DNA of 39,929 nucleotides, taken from positions 1 to 39,929 of IMG/VR virus record IMGVR_UViG_3300022707_000821; one strand, given 5' to 3'. The notes beneath the pieces were generated by a model. The model was not told the DNA's origin. It was given only the letters and a program-made list of their open reading frames with translations, and ran no database searches. This document shows positions 15,050-23,797 of this stretch, piece after piece. The position numbers were made by a program, and so were the translations under genes. How positions within the stretch are numbered: position 1 is the stretch's first letter; every line of letters starts with the position of its first letter. This DNA is from a virus.

Positions 15050-15688
15050 ATGGGAATCATTAGCAACAAACGAATAACAAGCCAGTTATCAAGAAAAGAG
15101 CTAACCGCCCCCAGTGGTCAACCTGTTACAAGAGATGAGCAAAAATTATATTCCCGCATTGATGGAACATTTGAAGATTCTTTAATTGATATATTAATAA
15201 GCGCAGCTACTAAAAAAAGTGAACAATATGTAAGAGGTGGTTTCCTTAGAAGGACATACAGACAAATAGAGGATGCAGGAGAGAATCAAAACCCTTTTGT
15301 ATTTGCTCACTTCCTTTTCGGCAATCAGATTGCCATAGAGATCAAAAACACACAGGTAACAAGTATTGAAAATTTCTCTATATTTGATACAGATGATAAT
15401 GAAATTGTCATTGCACCATCAAATTTTAGATTAGACCGAGCAGATGATAATCAACCGGCTAGAATTGTATTTAATATACGATCATCAATACTTACAAGCA
15501 CACGATATTTCACACAATATAAATTAGACTATACGGCAGGTTATCCCGATGTTGCAAGCGTACCGGATGACATAAAGCTTGCCATCATGACAACAACGGG
15601 CGGTTATTATGAAAACCGTGAGACAATGAAAAACATTTCCCCATTAGCTAGAAATCTATTAATGCCTTATCGGATATTGGAGCTATGA
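15050..15688 (+). CDS. Head-tail connector, HK97 gp6-like, 212 aa
   Basis: Has the gp6/gp15-type layout. VTRDEQKLYSRIDGTFED starts a helical domain (IDILISAATKKSEQYV) at about residues 26-60. A beta insertion follows, and it ends LDYTAGYPDVASVPDDIKLAIMTT near 166-190, the typical 'Y.aGyp....vP..ik.Ai' signature. It binds below the portal as the adaptor ring. Its stop overlaps the next start by ATGA. Confidence 0.85.
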   Translation: MGIISNKRITSQLSRKELTAPSGQPVTRDEQKLYSRIDGTFEDSLIDILISAATKKSEQYVRGGFLRRTYRQIEDAGENQNPFVFAHFLFGNQIAIEIKNTQVTSIENFSIFDTDDNEIVIAPSNFRLDRADDNQPARIVFNIRSSILTSTRYFTQYKLDYTAGYPDVASVPDDIKLAIMTTTGGYYENRETMKNISPLARNLLMPYRILEL

Positions 15689-16110
15689 AAGCAAACCAGC
15701 TAAGGCAAAGAATACAGGTCTTCCAACAAATATTAGGTGATGATACCTGTCTAGGTGTTGACGAGACTTTTGTTTCTAAGGGTTCATGTTGGGCAGAAGT
15801 TAAATCAAGAAATCCCGCCATCAATGATGAACAGTTTCATGATAGGCGAATTGTAGCAGTCAAGCAATATAATATTAAGACTCGCTTTAATATAGGCTTT
15901 TCATTTGAAGAGACCGACATAATTGTTTTTAAAGGGAATGTTTTAAGAATACAGGGTATCACAAATGTTATTGATCATGATTTTCAATTTCAAATAATGT
16001 GCCATCAAATAGAAAGGGACTCTGTGAAATTTGGCGGCCTATTAACTCAGGCGGCCGAGAATATATTTACTCAGGTAGGCGAGCCCGTTTTTGATCAGTT
16101 GGGCGCATAA
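15685..16110 (+). CDS. Head-tail joining protein (SPP1 gp16 / Phage_H_T_join-like), 141 aa
   Basis: Opens ANQLRQRIQVFQQ, the family's 'l..ri.i....', with CWAEVKSRNP near residue 36 where others have 'WA.v.p.s'. The later VKQYNIKTRFN and VFKGNVLRIQGITNV match the 'y.V.iRy....' and 'd.i...g..y.I..v' blocks. It stops the portal channel and accepts the tail. It is coupled to the connector by ATGA. Confidence 0.8.
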   Translation: MKANQLRQRIQVFQQILGDDTCLGVDETFVSKGSCWAEVKSRNPAINDEQFHDRRIVAVKQYNIKTRFNIGFSFEETDIIVFKGNVLRIQGITNVIDHDFQFQIMCHQIERDSVKFGGLLTQAAENIFTQVGEPVFDQLGA

Positions 16111-16148
16111 AATGATAATTAAAACATATAACATAAAGGACTTGTAAT

Positions 16149-16910
16149 ATGTCAGGACGCGGATCACAAATGGCCAGAGGTGAAATAGATTTTTTTAGAA
16201 CATTATCGATATTTGCATTCAATGGAATTATTGGGACAGGCTTAGAAGATTTATGGCAAGGTAAACTATTAACCCCGCCATTACCTAACATGGAATATAT
16301 AGATATAGGTTCAGCCGAAAGACTTTTAATTAAATCAACTAGCCCAGACGATACATTACTAGGAACAGGAACAACGAAAGTATTAGTTGATGGTGTGGAT
16401 CAAGATTTTAAAAGAGTTCTTAAACAATATGATACCGGAGGAACAACCGGAATATTAACAGACGAGTTGTTTTTAGGTGTAACCGTTCTTAGTGCTGTTG
16501 AAAACGCTGTTTTAGGTGAATCTAATAAAGGCATAATCACAGCCGAGGGAAGCGTAAGCAATAAAATTCAATCTATAATTGCAATAGATGAGGGCCGAGA
16601 CCAAGGCGCACACATGTTTGTACCTGTTGATGAAGATGCAGTATTAACGAGGCTTCATTTTACAGGTGAGAAAAACGCCGAGTATAAAATTGTTTTTCAG
16701 GTAACGCCTTTTGTGACAACTATAAATAGTACAAGATTGACATCAATACCAATTATATTTTTTGAATCTTCAATTGAAATCAATTTTGAATTGCCGCTTT
16801 TACTTCCACGCGCAAGCCGTATAAATGTAAAGGTGCTTTCTGATACAGGGCCAAGTAATAAAGTAAGCGGAAGTTATGATTTAGAATTATCAAAGTTGGG
16901 GGTTAGATAA
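16149..16910 (+). CDS. Virion structural protein, beta-rich, 253 aa
   Basis: AAAGGA precedes the ATG. From about residue 50 a beta-rich pattern follows: IKSTSPDDTLLGTGTTKVLVDGVDQDF, then ILTDELFLGVTVLSAVENAVLGESNKGIITAEG, then GAHMFVPVDEDAVLTRLHF. This is the outline of a widespread phage structural protein family of unknown exact role ('D...GtGa..v.i.GLd...'). It lies between head-joining and tail genes and is probably a virion or tail accessory protein. Confidence 0.55.
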   Translation: MSGRGSQMARGEIDFFRTLSIFAFNGIIGTGLEDLWQGKLLTPPLPNMEYIDIGSAERLLIKSTSPDDTLLGTGTTKVLVDGVDQDFKRVLKQYDTGGTTGILTDELFLGVTVLSAVENAVLGESNKGIITAEGSVSNKIQSIIAIDEGRDQGAHMFVPVDEDAVLTRLHFTGEKNAEYKIVFQVTPFVTTINSTRLTSIPIIFFESSIEINFELPLLLPRASRINVKVLSDTGPSNKVSGSYDLELSKLGVR

Positions 16911-17404
16911 TGGGTACTAATACATTAGGAGTAATGCAAGGCTTTGCAGCCGTTCCAAGTGGAGACAATATCGGTAAACCATCGATAGAGGATTTGCTTG
17001 AACTTGATGTTAAATTAAAGCGTGATATCTCCACAGTTACGATTAAGGCCAGTGAGATAAACACGGCTTCCGGTTTGCTCAATGTAGCAGCAGGAAAGAT
17101 AATTGATATTGATATGGATGCAAATATTACTGATTTTGATATTGATGGATTGAACGGATTACTAGACGCTCTTACAAATCCAATAAATGCGAATGGTTTA
17201 ATGACACTCATTAGATTTATTCAGGATGGAACAGGGACAAGAACCGTTACAGTAAAAACAGTAACTAATATTGATTTTGGTACTGCATTAGGTTCATTTG
17301 CTCTAAGCTCTTCCGCTGGAAGAATAGATTTAGCCGTATTAAATTATGATAAGACTTTAAATAAATATTTCGTTGTAGGCTTTGACAAAGGACATAATCA
17401 ATAA
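16910..17404 (+). CDS. Probable virion protein, 164 aa
   Basis: Coupled by TAATGG to the gene before and TAATG to the gene after. A short N-terminal helix (IEDLLELDVKLKRDIS) is followed by beta-rich sequence. 'TGTRTVTVKTVTNI' and a C-terminal 'LDLAVLNYDKTLNKYFVVGF'-like ending resemble the beta domains of phage fibre proteins that end by reporting a fitted value. No family assigned with confidence. Confidence 0.5.
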   Translation: MGTNTLGVMQGFAAVPSGDNIGKPSIEDLLELDVKLKRDISTVTIKASEINTASGLLNVAAGKIIDIDMDANITDFDIDGLNGLLDALTNPINANGLMTLIRFIQDGTGTRTVTVKTVTNIDFGTALGSFALSSSAGRIDLAVLNYDKTLNKYFVVGFDKGHNQ

Positions 17405-17763
17405 TGAGTTCTAAACCTTTTGTAGATGAAAATGGGACTGCATTAAGCCCCAATGATTTTAGTACATGGTCGGATCATTACCAATCATATACATTTTCAA
17501 TTAATGATACTGTCTCAAAGGGCGGTGATGATATTAAAATTGAGACTCGAACGCATGGTATTAAATATGGTTTTAAAACAATTGTTACCTCTTCAAATCC
17601 AAGCAATGAGGCGCATATTGTGAGGGATGAAGAAGGAGTTCTTATTGAAGAATATGACGGGCTTTTAAGAGAAACAAACGGGCAATTGAATGTTACATTA
17701 TTGCACCAAAATATAATTGATAATATAAATGATGGTCTACCAATAGACACACCGAGGGTATAA
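17404..17763 (+). CDS. Hypothetical virion-module protein, 119 aa
   Basis: Overlaps the previous stop. It is acidic and beta-rich (QSYTFSINDTVSKGGDDIKI, then IVRDEEGVLIEEYDGLL). It ends one base before the start of the beta-solenoid gene, so it may be a chaperone or anchor for it. No motif is recognised. Confidence 0.5.
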   Translation: MSSKPFVDENGTALSPNDFSTWSDHYQSYTFSINDTVSKGGDDIKIETRTHGIKYGFKTIVTSSNPSNEAHIVRDEEGVLIEEYDGLLRETNGQLNVTLLHQNIIDNINDGLPIDTPRV

Positions 17764-17764
17764 G

Positions 17765-20479
17765 ATGACAGCGAAGTTTTTTAGAGGACTAGCAGACACT
17801 AAATGGTCAAATGATGCTAATTGGTCTTTAAGCTCAGGAGGGCCGAACGACACCACAAAAGCCGTGGCCGGTGATGATGTAACAAATGAAGCCTCTCAGA
17901 TCGTTATTGACACTACAGAGGCCTGCCTATCTTTTACGCAAACTTCAAGCTTTTCTGTAGATATAGACGGTGCTTTAAATGTAAGCGGTGCTCTTTTAAT
18001 ATCAAATATAAACGGATTAGAAGGAACTGGAACAGTAAATGTTCAGGGTAATTTATCTTACACAGACGGAGCAAGCCAAAGTAATACAATTGTATTTACA
18101 ATGGATGGAACAGGTGCGCAAAATTTAGATTGGGGCGGAACTGCATCGGCCATTACTTTTGATCTAAGGATTAATAAGGCAAGTGGTACAGTTACAAATA
18201 TATCTAACATGAACGCAAGCACAACGAGTACGGCAAGATTAAGATTGACTCTTGATGCAGGTACTTTTAATGGTAACGGGTTTGATTGCAAATATTTCAA
18301 TCTTACCATTAATAGCGGTACTTATAATGCTGGTTCTGGCAATACGGAATGGTCAGGTCTTTTAAGTATTACAGGCGGTGTTTTTAATGGTGACACTTCT
18401 TTAATGACTACACCTAACGACCTTAATCAATCAGGTGGAACATTTAACGCAACAAGCGGAACGCTAGAATTCACAGGCGGCGGTAATGTATTTACAATGA
18501 GCGCCGGTACTTTTAATCATAATAGCGGCTTTGTTACCTTTAACGGCAATCAAGGCAATATGGATATTAATGGAAGAATCTTAAATGATTTTACTTCCAA
18601 TATATTAAACCCTATTTCATCTATGGTTTACCTTTCAGACTTTACAACTGTAGGGACATACACTCATCAAAGCGGACATATTAGCTTTACAGGTCGGACT
18701 ATAGATGTACAAGGTGACTTTATTATAAAAGCAACAAGCAATCAAACATCAAGCGGTGTTCATAGAATAAGCGGTAATGCAACGCAAGAATTATTTTCTG
18801 ATAAATTAGGAAGTGAATCAAGAATAAATGGCGGTATTGAATTTGCAAAAACTGGCGGGTCGATAACTTGCTTTGATTTTATTATTTTTGCTGCATCAAC
18901 ATCAAACATTTTAATTTTCACATCCGGTACGGTTGTATTTGATCCAGCTTTTACTTTTGGAGATAGGGGCTTTGCTGCTAACTATGATTGGTCCGGTGGG
19001 CCTAGAATTCCTAATTACTTTGTAAGAAAAGCAAATACGGCCGTTGGATCAACCCTTGTAAGTAATTTAGAAGTAACTAATTTTACAAATGAAGGAATGG
19101 GAGCATTAAGCGGCGCGGGTGTTTTAGATATATCTGGAAATGTTAATTCAGATAATTCAATTACTGGTTCAGCTAGAATTGATTTAACAGGGACAGCAAA
19201 TCAAACATTAAATTGCATTGATTCTTTTGGCGGTGGAGTTTTCGCAATAAACAAACCTTCTGGAATTGTTTCATTAGTAAGCACTTTTCAAAACACCGCG
19301 ACCGGCTCAGATTTTTTCATGGTTGCGGGTACTTTAGATTTAAAAGGTTTTGCTTTTACTGTAAAAGATGAGCTTGTCCAAACAGGCGGTTTAATTAATG
19401 ATACTGTTGGTGGTGGAGTATTCACAATAGGCCGACATGTGGCCACAGCGGGAACTATTACGCTTAATGTATTGTTTGCCGTAACAACAACAAGCGGGGT
19501 AGTTTTTAGCGACTCAGCAGGCTATAATTTAAATATCGGTACATACTGGTTTCAAGGCGCTAATCATTGGGATGTCCAGCAGCTTAATACTTCTTTTACA
19601 AATATGGTTATTGATAAATGTCCTACATGTAATTACTCAGGTACGCAAGATATAGACGGGAAATTAACTGTAATGAGTATGGGTAATTTTCTAAATGGAT
19701 CATTAACTAAATTAGCCGGTGATATGGACGGCGGCGGCGCTCTTACTCAAAATGGCGGCGGTGTAATTAGATTTGATGGAACAACAACGCAAACGGTAAG
19801 CTTTACCGGTATCATGCCAGATATCGAAGTTAATAAATCAAGCGGAACTCTTGTATTCTCAACAGCTCAAAGAATAGTAGCCGGTTATAATGTAATAGCT
19901 GGCCAAGTCGATTGGTTGACTAATCAGGTATCCACTAGCTTTGTAGGTGGCAACAATACATTTACTATTACCTCAAATCTACAGCCTTTTAATAATGTGA
20001 CATTTGATAAGACAGGTTCATCTAAATATACTTTGCTTGATCTAATGCCAATTGCAAACGGCTTAACTATTACAGATTTAGCCGGTAGTTTTGAATTGTC
20101 CGGCTTCTCTGTCGAGGTTCAAGGTGATATATTTGTTGCAGAAACAAGCCTTTTAGGATCAACAATAATTAAGATGACAGGCATTAAAGATGCTATCATT
20201 ACGCAAACTAATACAGATTGGTTTGATTCTGATTTAGTTCTTGAAAAAACCAGTGGACAAGTAGAGCTAGGAAACGACCTAGTATTGCCATTTGATTTCT
20301 TACATAATGATGCAATCTTTTGTACTAATGAGTTTGATCTAACAGCGGCTAATATTACTATTATTGCTAATGCTACATTCAATAAAACACCTGCTTCAAC
20401 ATTAACGGGGACTGTTACCGGTACTGTAAATGATGTTGATGACTGTGAAAAAAAAACGGCTCTTTTTTATGCGGTTTAG
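17765..20479 (+). CDS. Beta-solenoid adhesin-like virion protein, 904 aa (frame 0 product)
   Basis: GAGGG seven bases upstream marks the start. The N-terminus (TKWSNDANWSLSSGG) is the 'W....NWS..' opening of autotransporter-like repeat domains. The body is glycine-, threonine- and asparagine-rich with repeating short strands (NSGTYNAGSG, TGGVFNGDT, QSGGTFNATSG, SAGTFNHNSG), typical of a right-handed beta-solenoid. There is no signal peptide. Near the 3' end nine A residues (20448-20456) form a -1 slip site. Frame 0 then reads only seven more codons to TAG, whereas frame -1 continues for 533 codons. It is probably a displayed host- or surface-binding protein. Confidence 0.75.
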   Translation: MTAKFFRGLADTKWSNDANWSLSSGGPNDTTKAVAGDDVTNEASQIVIDTTEACLSFTQTSSFSVDIDGALNVSGALLISNINGLEGTGTVNVQGNLSYTDGASQSNTIVFTMDGTGAQNLDWGGTASAITFDLRINKASGTVTNISNMNASTTSTARLRLTLDAGTFNGNGFDCKYFNLTINSGTYNAGSGNTEWSGLLSITGGVFNGDTSLMTTPNDLNQSGGTFNATSGTLEFTGGGNVFTMSAGTFNHNSGFVTFNGNQGNMDINGRILNDFTSNILNPISSMVYLSDFTTVGTYTHQSGHISFTGRTIDVQGDFIIKATSNQTSSGVHRISGNATQELFSDKLGSESRINGGIEFAKTGGSITCFDFIIFAASTSNILIFTSGTVVFDPAFTFGDRGFAANYDWSGGPRIPNYFVRKANTAVGSTLVSNLEVTNFTNEGMGALSGAGVLDISGNVNSDNSITGSARIDLTGTANQTLNCIDSFGGGVFAINKPSGIVSLVSTFQNTATGSDFFMVAGTLDLKGFAFTVKDELVQTGGLINDTVGGGVFTIGRHVATAGTITLNVLFAVTTTSGVVFSDSAGYNLNIGTYWFQGANHWDVQQLNTSFTNMVIDKCPTCNYSGTQDIDGKLTVMSMGNFLNGSLTKLAGDMDGGGALTQNGGGVIRFDGTTTQTVSFTGIMPDIEVNKSSGTLVFSTAQRIVAGYNVIAGQVDWLTNQVSTSFVGGNNTFTITSNLQPFNNVTFDKTGSSKYTLLDLMPIANGLTITDLAGSFELSGFSVEVQGDIFVAETSLLGSTIIKMTGIKDAIITQTNTDWFDSDLVLEKTSGQVELGNDLVLPFDFLHNDAIFCTNEFDLTAANITIIANATFNKTPASTLTGTVTGTVNDVDDCEKKTALFYAV
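20448..20456 (+). promoter_or_regulatory. A9 slip site for -1 frameshift
   Basis: Frame 0 reads GAA AAA AAA ACG, so the heptamer A AAA AAA is 20449-20455. A -1 slip gives AAA AAA AAC GGC and enters the frame that runs to 22056. Frame -1 has a TGA at 20446-20448, just before the run, so the switch must occur between there and 20479. GGCTCTT (20458-20464) can pair with AAGAGCC (20534-20540), a possible stimulatory stem. RNA polymerase slippage on nine A could give the same fused product. Confidence 0.65.
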
Positions 20480-22056
20480 CTTTACAAGGTTATTTAGGTG
20501 AAATCTGGTTAAGAAATGACCGATCTTGTGAAGAAGAGCCACTTTTTATTAAGGTGGCTTGTATCACAGACTTTAATTTTACCATCCAATCAGAGTTACA
20601 AGACATTTCAACAATAGGCCAATTAAACAGAGATGATAACTACCGAAAGTTTGAGCCAACTTTTAAGCGTTGGAGTATGTCAATAAATTCTCTTTATATT
20701 GAAGATGATGAGGGCCAAGAAAGGATGAGGCAGGCCATTGATAATGATGAAAGATTGTGGCTTAAAATTATTCCTAGAAATATTCCAAGCGCAGGCGGTT
20801 TAGTTCGTGTTTGGGTTGGCAATGGTCTTGTAACAAGTATTACCCACGGCAACGGTTTACAATCTGTAGTAGGTCAAGGCGTTCAGATAATTGGTACAGG
20901 GCCGCTTGAATCATTAAGGGAAGATGTAACCAACCCTATACAATGTTCTAATATATGTTGCGTTGAATTAAACGAAAGCGTATTCTTATATGATGGGCAA
21001 ACATTTGAAGCACCGCCAGCGCCGGAAGGCTCCACGGGTTTCATAGTTGAAAAATTCTTTGAACCTGTCGAAACTGGAACGGGTGATATAGGAACCATTT
21101 CCCTAAATGCCACGGGAGCGGGTTTAAGTGGGTGCCCTGTTCAAGTTGTTTATAGATATCTATGTGATGATTCCCCATTTGTTCCAGATACAGGAAACCC
21201 ACCTAATGAGCAATTTCAAGAGATAGGGGAAAAAACTACTAATACCCAGCAGCTTGGAATCATTAAAATATTAGAAAAAGAAACAGGTAAAACGGTTAGT
21301 GATACTTTCAGCTATGAAGATTTATGGATTGAATTCAATTTTGTTTTCTTGCCTGCTAATCCTGATTTCATTCTTGATCTGTCACAATTTGGATTAACTG
21401 ATACTTTTATAATTGCTACTTTAACAGAACTTAAAGGGCTTAATATTGATTTCAATAATTTATCTACTCCTGACTTGGAAACTATTGCAGACTTGGAGCT
21501 AGTACATTTCTCAGCCAATCATAATTTATTCGGTCAGTTTGACGCTTCATTGCAAGCCTTTGCAGACACAATAAAACATCTTGATATTTCATTCAACTTT
21601 TTTACAGAGGCTCACGCTTTCGGTGCAATAGTTGGGAGTGGATCGGTAACGCTAGATTTGTATGATAGTAGCTTTAATATTTGGTCTTTCTATTTGAGAG
21701 ATAAATTAAAATCAAAAATCATGAGGGTCAATAATAATACTTATCCTAATGATGCCGCCCTTGGTAATGGGTTTTGGGAAAACATGAAAGGTGATCCAAA
21801 TATTATTACGCAAATAGCTGTTCAATTTCCGCAACTTTGCGAGAACTTTTCTATTCTGGAAGAGCTTGATATTTCAGCTAATGAATTAATACCTAGTGAT
21901 GATATAAGTTTATTAATTGCACAGGTTGCCGCTGATTTAAGTATTACAGTTGCACAAGCCACGCCTATAGTAAAATATGATCCAACCTTTACAAGTACAT
22001 TGCCTATTGATGTATTTGACTTTTTAACACTTGTTAGGAATTGGCTTGATGCCTGA
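20455..22056 (+). CDS. Frame -1 continuation: tail-tube-like domain plus leucine-rich region (fusion about 1430 aa)
   Basis: Reading from AAC at 20455 the frame is open and coding-like (NGSFLCGLALQGYLGEIWLR) before any start codon. The first candidate start, GTG at 20554, has no spaced ribosome site. Residues equivalent to 20660-20900 hold RWSMSINSLYIEDDEGQE and later PRN...GLVRVWVG...VVGQGVQIIGTGPL. This parallels the tail tube gene at 24164 (EWSASVENIYLEADAGQE ... PRDESGAKFFQGS ... MSLTGCG). From about 21350 the sequence is leucine/isoleucine/asparagine-rich like LRRs (LTELKGLNIDFNNLS, IKHLDISFNFF, LEELDISANEL). The tube-like domain may dock the solenoid on the virion. Confidence 0.65.
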   Translation, partial: NGSFLCGLALQGYLGEIWLRNDRSCEEEPLFIKVACITDFNFTIQSELQDISTIGQLNRDDNYRKFEPTFKRWSMSINSLYIEDDEGQERMRQAIDNDERLWLKIIPRNIPSAGGLVRVWVGNGLVTSITHGNGLQSVVGQGVQIIGTGPLESLREDVTNPIQCSNICCVELNESVFLYDGQTFEAPPAPEGSTGFIVEKFFEPVETGTGDIGTISLNATGAGLSGCPVQVVYRYLCDDSPFVPDTGNPPNEQFQEIGEKTTNTQQLGIIKILEKETGKTVSDTFSYEDLWIEFNFVFLPANPDFILDLSQFGLTDTFIIATLTELKGLNIDFNNLSTPDLETIADLELVHFSANHNLFGQFDASLQAFADTIKHLDISFNFFTEAHAFGAIVGSGSVTLDLYDSSFNIWSFYLRDKLKSKIMRVNNNTYPNDAALGNGFWENMKGDPNIITQIAVQFPQLCENFSILEELDISANELIPSDDISLLIAQVAADLSITVAQATPIVKYDPTFTSTLPIDVFDFLTLVRNWLDA

Positions 22057-22915
22057 TTTATTTAATACACATGATATGAATAGACACATGCCCTATATAT
22101 TTGAGGGCAATAAATTGTTGTTTAGCCAAGCGTCAACACAAGATGATTTCTATGAGGATTACGGCTCTAGGTCTAGAATGGGATTAACAAGCAAATCACC
22201 TTTTAGAGCATATAGGGTTTGTGTGGGTGATCTTGATTTAAATGCTGGAACAGTAACCAACATTAAAGAAATAGATTGTTGTGAGCATAAAAATATTTAT
22301 TGCTCTCCATGTGCTTATAGGGATGAAGACGGGAAGATTAATTTTACCTTTATTAAAGAATGGACTCTTGGCAATTCAATGAGTAATTGCAGGGCATATA
22401 AAAGAATTGGTGAAGACTTCGATTCATTGGGTGATATGAAGCATATTAAGCCCGTGATGGGAGTAAGAAGCTATTGCATTACAGAGAACAAGTATTATAG
22501 GGTTGTTGCATCCTCACGGATTGGAAATGTTTATTTAATGGTGTTTAAGAAATCAGATAAAACTATTTCAAAAATACAAATAGGTAATTGCCCATTTATA
22601 AGAAGGGTATCTTTAGAATCTGGAACAAATAATCTATTGGTAACTTATCCAGAATCTAAGAACGGCGCTTATAATTCGGCGGCCACTCATTACACGGAAA
22701 GAATGAACCTAGAAACCCTAGAAACATTTAAAATAGTTGCAGAAGATAAATCTATATATAAATCGACTATATACGGTGATAAGGTGATTTATAGCAAAAG
22801 GGGGCCAAGTCAAGAAAGTTATTCTATGGATTTGAAAATAAGTGAATATTCGCTTACTAGTGGTAAAATCAGGCCCAATATACAATATGTGAGAGAGGTT
22901 CCCAATTATGGCTAA
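22049..22915 (+). CDS. Hypothetical virion-module protein, 288 aa
   Basis: The ATG at 22049 is preferred (AGGA nine bases before) over an upstream in-frame TTG at 22031, and it overlaps the stop of the LRR frame. The sequence has many short beta strands with charged turns, and cysteines (DCCEHKNIYCSPC near 78-90). Repeated 'Y..D.KI.....' segments could form blades or a sandwich. No family is recognised. It lies between the large display protein and the gp10-like gene, so a receptor-binding or accessory role is plausible. Confidence 0.55.
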   Translation: MPDLFNTHDMNRHMPYIFEGNKLLFSQASTQDDFYEDYGSRSRMGLTSKSPFRAYRVCVGDLDLNAGTVTNIKEIDCCEHKNIYCSPCAYRDEDGKINFTFIKEWTLGNSMSNCRAYKRIGEDFDSLGDMKHIKPVMGVRSYCITENKYYRVVASSRIGNVYLMVFKKSDKTISKIQIGNCPFIRRVSLESGTNNLLVTYPESKNGAYNSAATHYTERMNLETLETFKIVAEDKSIYKSTIYGDKVIYSKRGPSQESYSMDLKISEYSLTSGKIRPNIQYVREVPNYG

Positions 22916-23375
22916 AATTATAGGTGAGAAAGCATTAAAGAAGTTTCTCGATAAGGTAGGAACCGATACAAGAAACAAGATTAGAAGGGCCGTTGTTGCT
23001 GGCGGTAATGCAGTACAGAAGAAAGCTAGGGAGAATTTAGCATCAAATAAAACTAATGATACCGGAAATCTTACTAATAGCATTATCTCAACTAAAACTT
23101 TAGGCAAAGATGAGTTCATTACAGAAATTGGGCCTACAGTTGATTATGGGGCGCATGTTGAATTTGGAACCCGTCCACATTTCCCGCCAACATTACCATT
23201 AAAAAGATGGGCAGAAAGACACGGTTTTTCTAATCCTGTTTTTGCTGCCGAAATGATAGCACTAAAAATATCACATCGTGGAACAAGAGCGCAGCCTTAT
23301 TTAATACCGGCTTTTAATGTGGTGTCACCAAAGGTTTTTAAAAAAATAGATAGTATTGTGAAAGGTATAAGATGA
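22908..23375 (+). CDS. Tail completion protein, HK97 gp10-like, 155 aa
   Basis: Shows the gp10 pattern: KALKKFLDKVGTDTRNKIRRAV, GNAVQKKARENL near 44-55, DTGNLTNSI near 63-71 ('tG.Lr.Si'), and VDYGAHVEFGTRPHFPP near 90-106 ('YA..vEfGT..'). Members of this family help join the tail to the head connector. Its start overlaps the previous stop by eight bases. Confidence 0.88.
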   Translation: MAKIIGEKALKKFLDKVGTDTRNKIRRAVVAGGNAVQKKARENLASNKTNDTGNLTNSIISTKTLGKDEFITEIGPTVDYGAHVEFGTRPHFPPTLPLKRWAERHGFSNPVFAAEMIALKISHRGTRAQPYLIPAFNVVSPKVFKKIDSIVKGIR

Positions 23376-23785
23376 GTTGTTCATTAGGTGAGTTACATTG
23401 TGCCGTACATTCTCTTTTAGTTGCCGATTCTCAATTAATGAGCGTTGCAACAAGAATATATAATCATGTGCCACAAAGAAGGGCCGTATACCCCTATGCC
23501 ACTATAGGCCGGATTGATGGGAGCGCATTCATTACATTTGATGATCAAGGTGATGATATGATTTACAATATTGATATATACGGAAAGTCTAAAGACTTGG
23601 GGCCAATTTACGAGATAGCACAAAGAATAAAAGAGCTGCTTGCAGGTCAGGAGAATAATATAACGGATGCGGGAGCGTGTTGCATTGTTATGTTTAAATA
23701 TGATGGGATGATTGAAAACCCCCAGCATAATATGGAAGTCGAGGGACGGCTTCTTACTGTTGAATTTCAGGTTAAAATTTTATAA
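23372..23785 (+). CDS. Tail terminator/completion protein, DUF3168-like, 137 aa
   Basis: Matches the DUF3168 outline: an N-terminal helix (LHCAVHSLLVADSQLMSV), RIYNHVPQRRAVYPYATIG near 28-46 ('iy..vp....yPyi.ig'), IYNIDIYGKSKDLGPIYEIAQRIKELL and a C-terminal strand. This family caps the tail tube and stops its growth. ATGA-coupled to the gp10-like gene. Confidence 0.82.
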   Translation: MSCSLGELHCAVHSLLVADSQLMSVATRIYNHVPQRRAVYPYATIGRIDGSAFITFDDQGDDMIYNIDIYGKSKDLGPIYEIAQRIKELLAGQENNITDAGACCIVMFKYDGMIENPQHNMEVEGRLLTVEFQVKIL

Positions 23786-23797
23786 AAAGGAAAGAAA

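Noticed and set aside
20448-20456. Plain sequencing error in the A run
   Set aside because: Not excluded, but single-base errors in nine A are uncommon in deep short-read assemblies and slip sites of this exact form are functional. It stays as the main alternative to test.
20554-22056. Independent gene from GTG at 20554
   Set aside because: The bases just before it (AAGGTGG) leave no spacing for a ribosome site, and the same frame is already coding upstream to the A run. A frameshift fusion is preferred.
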